A stretch of DNA of 64,000 bases. It comes from Cryptomeria japonica. Its lineage: Eukaryota; Streptophyta; Pinopsida; Cupressales; Cupressaceae. Under the pieces are notes generated by a model. That model was not told the DNA's origin and did not search any database. It worked only from the letters and a program-made list of their open reading frames with translations. Made by a program: the position numbers and the translations under genes. Location: positions 220,029,497 to 220,093,496 of the forward strand of contig NC_081406.1 of NCBI RefSeq assembly GCF_030272615.1, in the 5' to 3' direction. The number at the start of each line of letters is the position of its first letter. Positions within the stretch are counted from its first letter, which is position 1. Shown piece after piece: positions 34,910-45,228 of the stretch.

Positions 34910-36427
34910 AATTATATAGTTTGAATGGAGAGAAAGAGCATCTACTAGGGTTTGTGAAGGAAGCGATGATGGTGAGGAGGTGAATGAGGGGGATGGAGAT
35001 GGGTATGGAGAGATCATTTGTGTTGGTCTGGGTTGTGGACCCTTTTCTAGGTCCTTGGAATTTTGGCCTCATCGACTTTATTTTTTGGGGTTTGTTTACT
35101 TTTCTCATTGAGCCTCAATTTGTGTGTTTTCATTGAGGTTCTTGTTGTGTGTGGTCTTTTATGGGCTATGGAATTTGGCATGGTGCGTATTTGGGCTACA
35201 TTTCTTGCCTCCTTCTTCAACTTGCTGATGTTGGGTGTTGACTCTTTTTTTTGGAGTCATGTGCTATGGGTCGTGGGTTGCTATTGCATGGGGATTCCCC
35301 CCCCCCCCCCCTTCTTGTTGTTGGAGAAGCTATGGCTCGTGGGTTTTTTTTTTTTGATCTACTTCTATGGTGGGGGTTGTGGCTGGGTTTTCTACCTTCT
35401 CTGTGGTCTTCAGTGGTCTTCATTGGAGGTTTGACTCTTTCTTCCTTTGGGGTCTCCTTTAAGGGTTTTGTTGAGAGTTTGTAGCTGGAAATTCCCATGA
35501 CTTGTCCCATGCTATCTAGGAGGTGACCTTCTATTAGATTCTCTATTGAGGTCAAGGGGCTCAATTTGGGCACTCTCCCAAAATTGGGTGCTCCCTTTAT
35601 GGAGTTCATGGACCATGTCCTTGTTTCTATTAATGGGATTTTTGAGGCAATCCTGAAGCTTATGTTTGTAGAGCTATTTGTAGTAAGGGATTTTTTAACC
35701 AAAGCATCTATGGAGGTGGTCCTTTTGTGGGCACGGTTATTTGTTTCCAAGTTTAGGGATGCATATCAAAACCCTGTGAGTTTGATTGTTGCTTCCTTTG
35801 TTGTCCCTAATGAGGTTGGGGTCTCTTCTATTGAGGTTAAGAAATCTTCTATAGAGGTGGAGATGGGCATTTTAGGTGAGGAAGGGATGTGTTGTAAGGG
35901 GTCTTCAATAATTATTTTCCTTATGGTTATGGGAGCCATTTTAAAATCCTTGGAGATGGTTTGGGGTGCTTGTCAAAACCCTCTGTTGTTGCTCCTCTTC
36001 TTAGTTATGGTTGCTTGGGTGGAGAGGTTGCTGATATTATTCCAAAGGTTGTGGAAGCCTTTTAAAAATCCATTTAGCCAGATGATTCCTGTTTGTAATG
36101 TTTTAATTTTTCTAGGTCTTAAGGTTGTGGGAGCATTGCAAAAACCCATGTTTCAAGTTAAGGGATCCTTGCAAAACCCTCTATCTATATTTTTCTAAGC
36201 TCTCTCGCTTTCTGGCTTTGGCACTTTGTGTGGATCAACTGGTACTTTTATTCTTAGTTTCTAATGGTTAGCTGATGATTGGTTGTTGGATGACTATTGT
36301 TTGTCTTTGATGTTTGTCTATGCAACATTCTATTTCTAGGTTTTGGATCCCATAAAATCCACCTGTAAGGTGTTTCAGGTCCCCTCAAGACTCGTTTGAC
36401 CCTCAAACCTAAACCCTAAACCCTAAT
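34910..36427 (+). mobile_element. RT-less non-LTR retroposon, copy 1 (1.5 kb)
   Basis: Lies inside host repeat H with a 19-bp target duplication. It ends in CCCTAATAA, like the copy at 43393-45213. The two copies share TATTGAGGTGGAGATGGG, GTGGAAGCCTTTTAAAA-like and TCAAAACCCT words. No reverse transcriptase, endonuclease or tRNA-like head is seen. A 210-codon plus-strand frame at 35566-36198 has hydrophobic, repetitive sequence and I do not call it a gene. It could be a LINE-dependent non-autonomous element or a retroposed transcript family. Confidence 0.7.
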
Positions 36428-37320
36428 AACATTCCTCATATACCTTCAAAGATGCCAATTCTAATAAACATACAATTACATTTAAAAAAAATATTTTTAT
36501 AAGCTTAGAATTTAGATTTTAGAAAATTTAAAAAAAAAAATTAGATCCATTTCCATAAAAATGAAATAAGAAACATAACAAAGAATTTATATAATAGATA
36601 TCTCTTAGTCTTATTTTATAATCTTACCAATCTATTTATCAACTACTACACATTTTCAATATTTTAAATAATATATATTTTATTATAATTACATTTGATC
36701 TTTTTCTTTTAGATATATAATATTTAGATGTGCTAAAAATATTAGGCAATTATAATATCATGCTTCATGAATAAACTTTTCATTAAAGTCAATTGCATAA
36801 GTAATTTAGTGTTAGTGGCAATTTCTTTTCAAGATTTATTAAATGTAGAGAAGGTTGAGAGAATGGAAGAGTTCATTATCAAATTGTATAGCAAAAGATC
36901 GATACTTCACAAAGTAAAAAATACCTAGGTTACTGGTCCCATAGATCATCTTTGACCTAGTGAACATTAAAAAATATTCTACTATATTTTAACTTGTATG
37001 AACACTAACCCTATAGTTATGATTGTTTCTGTAAATCAACTTAAATTAACGATATTAGTTTTCCACAATCCATAATCGCTCTAGTTATTTCTTTTGGTTC
37101 TATGATCCATCATCATGATGATAGAAAACTCATAGAGTAGAATGTGATCCGATGATGGATAAAGTGTGATCTAAAACGTTGATGCAAACAAACACACACA
37201 ATCTAAACCAGAAACAATAACTAGAATGAATCAACTTCATCAACCAACTTATATAAAACTACTTAAATCAAAATTACATCATAAATACCCTTTAAACTCT
37301 TCCAATCAACAATTTCTTTG
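36428..37320 (+). repeat. Host repeat H: second half of copy 3, with a 340-bp interruption
   Basis: The repeat resumes with ATTCCTCATATACCTT and CAAAGATGCCAATTC and continues to about 36890 (GAGAAGGTTGAGAGAATGGA). About 340 bp of unrelated DNA follow, then TCAACCAACTTATATAAAAC and TTTAAACTCTT (37228-37310), which match the end of copy 2 at about 34380-34450. Confidence 0.65.
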
Positions 37321-37498
37321 AAGACCAACTACCACTAAAATGCCAATTTATGAAGAGCACCAAGATTAATTTCGAGAAATGAGAATGAATTCTTTTGTAG
37401 TGAAAAAAATAAGACTATCTATTTTTAGATATAGAAATGACTAGCAATATTAGACTACCCATCCCCAAAACCTACTTTTAGGTTTCCCTCGTCCTACC

Positions 37499-37849
37499 TG
37501 TCGGTCATGGGAGCCCAAAGAAGAATATCAAGGGTAGAGGCAACCATGACATGAAAGAATCGCGTGCTTTCATCAAACTTTTGTCCGGGTTTCGTACAAC
37601 ACAAGGCAGGAATCAATTGTCTCACAATCCAGCCAGGCATATCTAAATTCCGTGTTAAAAGGTATAAAGATTCCTACTACACTCCAAGGTACAAGTGTCA
37701 CAAATTCTGCCGCCCACCACGGGCCAAATGCCATCATCTTCATTGCCCCCACGCTGTGAATAAAAGCCCCCTCCCACTATTAAACCTCACCCAAAGCATT
37801 CAATCTCAATCCCAAGGGAAGGAGTAGTAATAATAGCATAGAAAAAACG
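37499..37849 (+). promoter_or_regulatory. SAUR upstream region with auxin-response-type sites
   Basis: TGTCGG at 37499-37504 and TGTCTC at 37618-37623 match the ARF-binding element TGTCNN (high-affinity and classical forms), about 350 and 230 bp before the ATG. AATAAAAG (37759-37766) or ACTATTAAAC (37777-37786) could be the TATA box. The region is less AT-rich than its surroundings. Function is inferred from family behaviour. Confidence 0.5.
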
Positions 37850-38353
37850 ATGAATAAGTGGCAATCGGTTGAAAGGCTGAAAGTGGGTGGTCAAATGACA
37901 AGGAATGAGGAAGATAAGGTCTCTTTTGGCTGCACAATTTCACCCAGATTTAAGAGCAGACGCCACTGTTCATATGACTCAGATGAAGAAGTTTCAAGCA
38001 GCCCACGCGACGTTAAGGAAGGCTATCTGGCGGTTTATGTGGGGGCTGAAAGAAAACGCTTTGTTATTCCCACCGCTTATTTGAGCCTTCCTGTCTTTCG
38101 AACACTGTTAGAAATGGCGGCTGAGGAGTTTGGTTTTGTTCAGAAAGGTGGCCTCACTTTACCCTGCGACGTAACGTTTTTCAAGCAGATTTTGAAGCTT
38201 CTGAAAAGAAATGATCCGGCTTATATGCAGATGGGCCTTAATGATATTGTGAATTGTATTGTTAATGACAGAGAGCGTCAAACAGATGCTCTTTGTTCCT
38301 CTAAGCCTCTTGGGCCCTTTTTTGGAGCCTCTCTGCAGAAGTCTTTTGGTTAA
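37850..38353 (+). CDS. SAUR family auxin-responsive protein
   Basis: Small Auxin Up RNA protein of 167 residues without introns, usual for the family. The auxin-inducible domain spans about residues 53-135: a DVKEGYLAVYVGAERKRFVI core, then PTAYLSLPVFRTLL, AAEEFGF and GGLTLPCDVTFF. These are the conserved SAUR blocks. The N-terminal 50 residues are basic and Ser-rich, and the C-terminal 30 are variable; both are normal. Family members inhibit PP2C.D phosphatases and so favour plasma-membrane H+-ATPase activity and cell expansion; which SAUR type this is cannot be told. The start is chosen as the first ATG in a clean frame (context AAAACGATGAA). It is the only intact gene in the window and is surrounded by transposons. 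TGTC-type auxin sites lie upstream. Confidence 0.93.
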   Translation: MNKWQSVERLKVGGQMTRNEEDKVSFGCTISPRFKSRRHCSYDSDEEVSSSPRDVKEGYLAVYVGAERKRFVIPTAYLSLPVFRTLLEMAAEEFGFVQKGGLTLPCDVTFFKQILKLLKRNDPAYMQMGLNDIVNCIVNDRERQTDALCSSKPLGPFFGASLQKSFG

Positions 38354-38370
38354 ACTGTGCCTTCTTTTTA

Positions 38371-38388
38371 GGGTTAGGGTTAGGGTTG
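38371..38388 (+). repeat. Short telomere-like stretch (AGGGTT three times)
   Basis: AGGGTTAGGGTTAGGGTT lies 18 bp after the SAUR stop. It is the six-base TTAGGG form rather than the plant TTTAGGG form. At three units it is probably a chance or slippage product. Confidence 0.7.
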
Positions 38389-41300
38389 TACTGTATAGTT
38401 ATGACTTGAAATGTTTGGCGCCTCGTATGGCCCATTTGTAGAGAAGCTTGTTTTGTTGGCATGAATGGAAATTTTTGTTTCATCGCTTTTTTGCAGAGTT
38501 TTTGTGGTTTTCTCTGAGTAGTAGCATGGATACTGTGTTTTGAATTAGTTGCAGGAAATACAATTGTTTCTTCTCCACCATGGGTGATCTTTTTGTGCCA
38601 TCATAGGACAATTCGGTGTATCCTGTCCTCACCTCACCGCCATTACATCTGTCTTTATCGGTGAACATTTGCATTATTGAAGATATTTTTAGCACACCAG
38701 ACTGTATATGTGAGCATGATCTAAGTTTGGTCACTGTGTGGTCGTGTTTTACGGAATTATCAGATGGAGGGAGATTTTCTTTTTGGCAGACTGTCAGAAA
38801 TTGTAAAGGTGGAAGGGTGAAAAATGAATATTCGTATCTTTTATTCTATTTTGTGTGGGTATTTAAGTAGACTGATTGATTTCACAATATTTTTGGTTGA
38901 GAATTAAAAATTAAAGAGTATCTATTTCACCAAAATTGTTTAGGGTCTGATTTTGGTCACATTTTTTATGATCTTCATGTCTTACATTTAAAAAGATGGT
39001 GAGTTAATTCTGAATGGTTCAACTTTACCAGCAAAATAAAAGTCCATTGATACTAATTGTAATTATAATTTATTTTAAAATTGACTGGACAATTTCACTA
39101 ATTTGTTAAATAAAAATAACATTTTATCTTTACTGAAAAAAATTTCAGTTTCAAGAATAATATTTTCTTTATTCAATTTTATGATCACAAGTGTAATCTT
39201 GATTCAATTTACAAATGTAGGTGCCTTTTCAATTTCACCTATTTAGTTATTATTTATTGGCTCTTATGAAGGCTCAATATATGTGTCTAAAAGGTGTAAA
39301 GGGACATCACCCCTCCCACATTAGCTACTAGCATGATCTATCACCCATGGAGTGAATACACTTTTGTCCCACTAAGAATTACTTAATATCTTTATTATAG
39401 CACTATTTTGATCTTTTACATCAACACACAATAGAATTAGCTAAAACAACTCTAGATATAAAGTTTTTACATATTGTTAATATTGATGTAGGTATGGTCC
39501 ATCTTTAGATAGGAAATTGTATTACATTAAAATAACTATATTGATTTTTTGAGCATAGCTCCACTACTAGCCAACTATCTACAACATTGAAAAAGATATT
39601 TATAGTGCTTTATAGGCATAATTTCATTCTTAACCAAACACTTATAGCCCCTATGGAGATACCCAATTCACCTAAAATGAATGAGATATTTCTCATCTCT
39701 TATAAATTTTATTTTTATTTACTTAATTTTAGTTTTAATTTTCTTCATTTTATTGACACCATAGCTACCTTTAGGTTGGGGTCCACCATGATAGTCATTG
39801 TTTTTGAATTTCCTATGTAAATTAGAGTTGATTTTTCATATAGATTTATGAATATTTCAAAATATAAGAGGTGTTGGAGGAAAATTATAAGATAAGTATT
39901 TAAACTACACACTTCTTTTAACATGAAAATAAACTTACACATCTAAATGAATCATTGATGAAAACTACACCTCGACAATTAATCCATCATGTATGTTAAA
40001 GAAAAAAGAAAATTTAGTGATGATAACTAGAAAGTGCATTTAAATTAATACAACTATCACTTTGTGATTATGCCAAGTGAATATGATTAAGAATTATAGA
40101 AAATAATTGGTAATAGTGAGGAATGGAAAATAGCTAAGTAAATGTAAGGTTGACTATAGCCTTAGTATAGTATATGCTTGAGACATACTTACAATTTTGT
40201 CTACTCAAGTTGTTTGAATGTGATGAAAATATGCTTTTAATAAAATCAAGCATAAGAGCATAAAATCTAAAAAGGAACAAACAAAAACTTGCCTCCAAGT
40301 AGCAAGATCAAGTGAAACATTTAAAAAAGAACATAACACATGACATAAAAAGTCTAAGATAAACAAGAAAAATAGCTAAGAATCTTAATGAAAAATATTT
40401 TTGATAGGGAGAAAATATATGTCATAATAATCCATGACCACATGTGATCTTCCTCTAATATTATACTATTGTACATGTGGAGAAGGTTCTAGTCTATTAT
40501 CTTAAATTATTCATTTATGAATAATGTTATTTATATATTTTTTTATGTGGTTACTTGTGTATTATGCCCTTGTTCTGGACATGTTGCCATAGACATTTCC
40601 TTCTTATAATATTGTTCATGATAATTTATATATCAAATTTGATGGATCTCTTGTAAATTTTCTTTCATTTTGAATTTCTTTACATCCCTTTGTATATTGA
40701 TATTCATTAGATTGCCAAGCTCAACAATCATATTGCCACATCTTATGACATTGATTCTCACTTGCATGTAAGTCATTCCCTCATCCTCAATATTTTTCTT
40801 CCATTTTACCATTAATTTGTGGTGTACTAGAAATATCATTACAACTTTGATGAGAATTGAAATGTTTGTTTTATCTAGTATTGGAAGGATCCTCTTTATC
40901 TACTTGAACAAACCTTTTGTGGTGCTATCATCTCATTTTATTTATCATTAATATCCTTTACGTGAATCATGTTGTTGTAAATAAGAAATTATACTCTATG
41001 ATATAGCGTAGACTGGTGGAGAACATGTCAAATTTCTTAGTTCATGTCTATTGCCAAAAAAATATTTTTCTTTACTAAACTGCCATCCCATGTTATGTCC
41101 CTTTGTTCTCTCAAATTAACCAAATAAAGTTGAACTCAAAATTATCATTGTATATATATGTGAGTTTATATTTTTGCAATAATTTTAAGCTCATTGAGTG
41201 TACATGCTTAAAAAATATACTATTTTTTTCTAAAATGATAAAAAATAAAGAAATAAATAAAAGTATGAAGGTTTTTTTTGTTTTTTGTTTTGGTTAAGTT

Positions 41301-41973
41301 TGCATTTATGTATGTATGGATCTAAAAATTTATCCAAATGTATAGGAATCCATGAAAAAACTTGAGAGTTAGTTTTAAATAAAATATAATATATATAGCC
41401 AATTGTTTAACTTTTAGAATTTTAAAAGTCTTTGAAAAAAAATTTAAAAATTAAATTTGGAGGTTCAAATGATAGAAGTTGACTTTAAAAATCATTTAAA
41501 TTGGATTTAAAATTTATGGGCGATAAATCTTTCTTATCTCTTCATTTAAATAAATTGAAGGTTAAATATGTATATAATTAAGGTGTTATGACTCTCAAAC
41601 ATTGAGCTATTTCAAATATTTTTAGCAATAAGTTTTAAATAATAGCAAAATCAAAGTGGACTTGGCAACAAATTTTAAAATAAAAAAATTACCAATATAG
41701 ATTTTTTTAAGAATGTGATGTCTTAATCTTTTCAATTTTTGTAATAGTTATTTTGATATTTTAAAAGGGTTGTATATAATGTAGAGGATTTTTCATTTGG
41801 AAGGGTTGGGTGATTTTGGAGTGAAAATGTTTGTAAAAAGAAACTTTACAAAATAAAAAACATTAATATCTTTTTAAACATAATAGGGAACTAAATTTTC
41901 TTGACATATATTGTGATAATGATTTTAATTTTTTGAAATTAAGATGAAGACAACTTTATAATATAGGGTATAT
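38389..41973. other. SAUR 3' flank and AT-rich intergenic DNA
   Basis: The first few hundred bases would be the SAUR 3' UTR. A short frame at 38616-38870 shows no family. After about 38.9 kb the DNA is AT-rich with no gene, tandem array or recognisable element. Confidence 0.5.
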
Positions 41974-42894
41974 CTATGTATACTAAATATTGAACCTATT
42001 TGTAAACCCTAAATAACCCAACCACTAGTCTAGATCTACGAAACTTATCCAACAAAGAATCAATAGAGTTTTAAATCAGAAAATGAAAGAAAAACAAACA
42101 AAGATATACCTCACATACATGATTTTTTCTTGACTCTATTGTTCTCCTATCCGTTGAGATCTTGTGAAAATTGTGTTTTCTCTAAGCTATTTAGCACTAG
42201 CACAAGATGACATGCAAGGAATGGAGTGTGGTTGATTTGATAATCTAAGATTCAATGATAATGAAAGTGATTATGTAATCTCTAGAGAAATTTTGGCATT
42301 ATGAAAGTTCTCTAATGATTGATAGATTGATTGACAATGTTCAAAAGGGAAGTAGCCTCTTTTATAGAAATCTCAAAGAGAATCAAGGGCTTAGATTAAG
42401 AGGTTAATAGATGAATGACCATGATCAATAGGATTGGAGGGTAGTTAAAGATAAAGGGAGGAGATTGAGTAATAGGCAAGAGTGAATAAGACTAAGAGGT
42501 TAATTTAAAATGGAGGGCTAAGATTGAGAGGTGGGTTGAATTTTTTATTCAATGAATGTGGACATTTGGAGAAAGGACAAAGTGAATGGAGAGGAATATG
42601 ATACTTGTCATATGACTACAAATTTTAATTATAATCCATTTAAACAAGTTGGAGGGTGATGAATAGAAATAAGAGGATAATGAATTAATTAAACAAAAGT
42701 AATTATTTACTTAATAGAGGAAGAAGGTGGGGTTTAAGAAAATTAAATAAAAAATATTTATAAAGAAAGGGCTACTGAATTAATTAATTAAATAAATAAA
42801 AATATTCATTTAATTAACAGAAGAATAATGGTAAAATAATTAAATAAATAATAAATATTGATCTAATCAAGTAAGGAAAATTTTAGGTGTCTAT
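41974..42894 (+). mobile_element. Possible LTR (about 920 bp)
   Basis: Ends AAAATTTTAGGTGTCTATA, like the solo LTR end (TTTTTATGTGTCTACA). It has CTCTTTTATAGAAATCTC (42357-42374) at the place where the solo LTR has its TATA-like box. TGTATACTAAAT at 41974 could be its start. No target duplication is seen. If real it is a 5' LTR, and 42895 onward is internal non-coding sequence. Confidence 0.35.
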
Positions 42895-43392
42895 ATTTTG
42901 TCCCTTTTTGAGAGAATGCAAGTTTATCACATTATTTCAAACAAGACTAAAACATAGTGGGTATGAAAGGGATAAGAACTAGAAGCATGATGCCCCATTC
43001 ATGGAAAGGTTGACAAAGATGATGAATTAATAGGGTGATGCCCCCTTGAGGGGACAATTGGGTTAGGAGAGCACACATGTAGTCTCAAAAGGAAAGATAG
43101 AGGATAAGGCTAGAAGAAAATGAAAAAGATGATGGTGAATGGAAGGGGGTATGGATAAGGACATGGTATATTAGTGGCCATATAAGTAGTTATGCATGAG
43201 AGTTGATACATGTGAGATAGAGAGGATGTTGTTCATGAAGACTTGTGCTTAATATGGTGCTATATCATCATTGAGCTTATTATGGCAAGTGGAAGCAAGC
43301 ATCTAGATATGACAAAACCTAGTTGACTCACATACCATTTGCAAGGAGTGAAAATGTCATAACATTACTAGAGGAACATTCCAAAAACACAA
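42895..43392. other. Non-coding stretch before retroposon copy 2
   Basis: Purine-rich DNA with no clear frame. It includes the left 15-bp target duplication ATTCCAAAAACACAA (43378-43392). Confidence 0.5.
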
Positions 43393-45213
43393 GAACTTGA
43401 TTTGATATGGTGAGCAGGAAAGGCAGTGGCATTGTGTTGGGGGGTAGGGTTTTAGAGGATGAGGGTGACTCTGAGGATGCAGATGATCTAGAGAGTGTTG
43501 AGGATTCAGACAACAGTGTTGGATAGGGTGTTGTGGTTATTGCAAAGATGGTGTTGGTTGCAAATGACGGTGTTGAGCAGAGTGTGGCAAGATCCTTCTC
43601 GGTGTTGGGTCCATGTTCTCTGCATTGGTTCAATCTTGGGTGTCTGTGGAGAGTTGCTTTGGAGCTGGTGGTTGCTGATGCAAAAGTTTTTGATTGCAAA
43701 AATGGATGGCTGCATTTTCCACTCCTGGGTTTGTTGTGGTTGAGACTTCTCACATTTGGAGTGAGCGACTTTTTTGATATGGATGTGTGTCCCTGTTTTA
43801 TGTTGTTTTTGTTTGTGCCCATCACTTTCTACATCTATTTGTCTAGGCCTCTTAGTCTCACTGGAGAGCTGATCATCAAGTCTTTTGGAGGGTTTTGGCT
43901 TCTTTCTTCTTTGTCTGTGGATGATCCCTCCATTTTTTGCTTCTCTAGTTACTTTTTCAAGGGTTATTCAAGGCTTTGTCTTTTGAGGTGACCCCATTTT
44001 CTATTGAGGTGGAGATGGGTTTGGCCTATTTACCTTTGATTTGTTGTAGGGAGCTATTTAGGTTGTCTAATTCCCTTTGGAGATGGTTCTCTATAGTCTT
44101 ACTGTTGAGGGTGGTTTTTGGATCTTAGTGATTTTTGCTTTCCCTCTGCTCACTCATGCTTGGTTGGAGGCTTTGTTATTCTACTCTTGTTATGGTTCTG
44201 GGTGCCATGATAAAACCCAATGTTTTTGGTTTGGGGATTCTTTCAAAACCCTATGGGGTGGTTTTTTTTGTTTATGAGATCATTGTGTATACCCCCATGA
44301 TTTTATTTCAGAGGAAGGTTAAGGGAACCTTTTTAAAACTCTTGTTTTTGGTGGAGAGAGACTAGTTCTTCATGTTCTTATCTTTTTTTTCTCAAGCCTC
44401 TTCTCAATGGGGTTTTTTCTCTCCCCTTTTTCTTTGGTTACGTGGCTTTGTGTGTTGAGCTTCATTTTCTACATCTTGGGGTTTCTCTAGTTGTTCCTTT
44501 TGACGTGGTCCCATCTTATATGGAGGGAGAGATGGATGTGGCTGGAGGTGACCTATCTCCTATTGAGGTGGAGTCAAATGCTATTATTTTTGCCTGGAAG
44601 TGTTGCTGGGGGGTGGTTGTTTCTCTGGTGTGGGGTTGTAGAGGTGTTGTTGGAGGCATGTTTGCTTCCCTCTTCCAATCAAGTTGTGGAAGCCTTATAA
44701 AACCAACCCTCAAAGGTTTCGGGAGCCTTTCAAAACCCTTTGATCCTAGATTGCACTTGGACAGGCTAGATGCTAGTAGTTTTCAAGGGCCCGGTTTGGC
44801 CAATGTTGGTTTTTGGTTAGGTTTGGGCTTTGTGACTTTATGTGGCCTTGAGACTTTTATACGGGTTGAGGGAGCATGGGAAAATGCTCCTTGATGGTTG
44901 AGGGTACCTAAAAAATCCTCTTTCTTTATTGTTCGAGCTCTTCTATTTGTTGTTTAGAGCTCTTTCTTGTGCCAACATACTTTGTATTGTTAGTCGTTGG
45001 TGGTGGCTAGCGTTGTGGCTGCTTGTTATCTTGTCTATGTTTTTTGCAGCCTTTAGTTTTTGGGATCTAGATGCCCATAAGTCTAGAAGGTTTCATGTAC
45101 TTTTTAAAACTTGTAGTCCGCAGTCTGATAGTCTAGTCCATTTTTTGAGGGTTGCTCTCTGATGTAAAGGGTTTTGGGGCCCCTTCAAAACCTATCTATC
45201 CCTAATAAAAAAT
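43393..45213 (+). mobile_element. RT-less non-LTR retroposon, copy 2 (1.8 kb)
   Basis: Flanked by perfect 15-bp duplications ATTCCAAAAACACAA (43378-43392 and 45214-45228). The 3' end is GGGGCCCCTTCAAAACC followed by CTATCTATCCCTAATAAAAAAT. Copy 1 ends the same way (GGTCCCCTCAAGAC ... CCCTAATAA). Both contain TCAAAACCC-type words and TATTGAGGTGGAG blocks. No RT or endonuclease motifs are seen. Frames at 43533-43991 and 44442-44894 have no family and differ between copies. Confidence 0.75.
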
Positions 45214-45228
45214 ATTCCAAAAACACAA

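Noticed and set aside
35063-36198. Hydrophobic frames at 35063-35434 and 35566-36198 as membrane proteins
   Set aside because: They lie inside a retroposon, and the relative at 43.4-45.2 kb does not keep the same frame.
38371-38388. TTAGGG-type repeat after the SAUR gene as a telomere relic
   Set aside because: Only three units and the wrong form for most plants. The TTTAGGG-like words at 36404-36426 are equally short.
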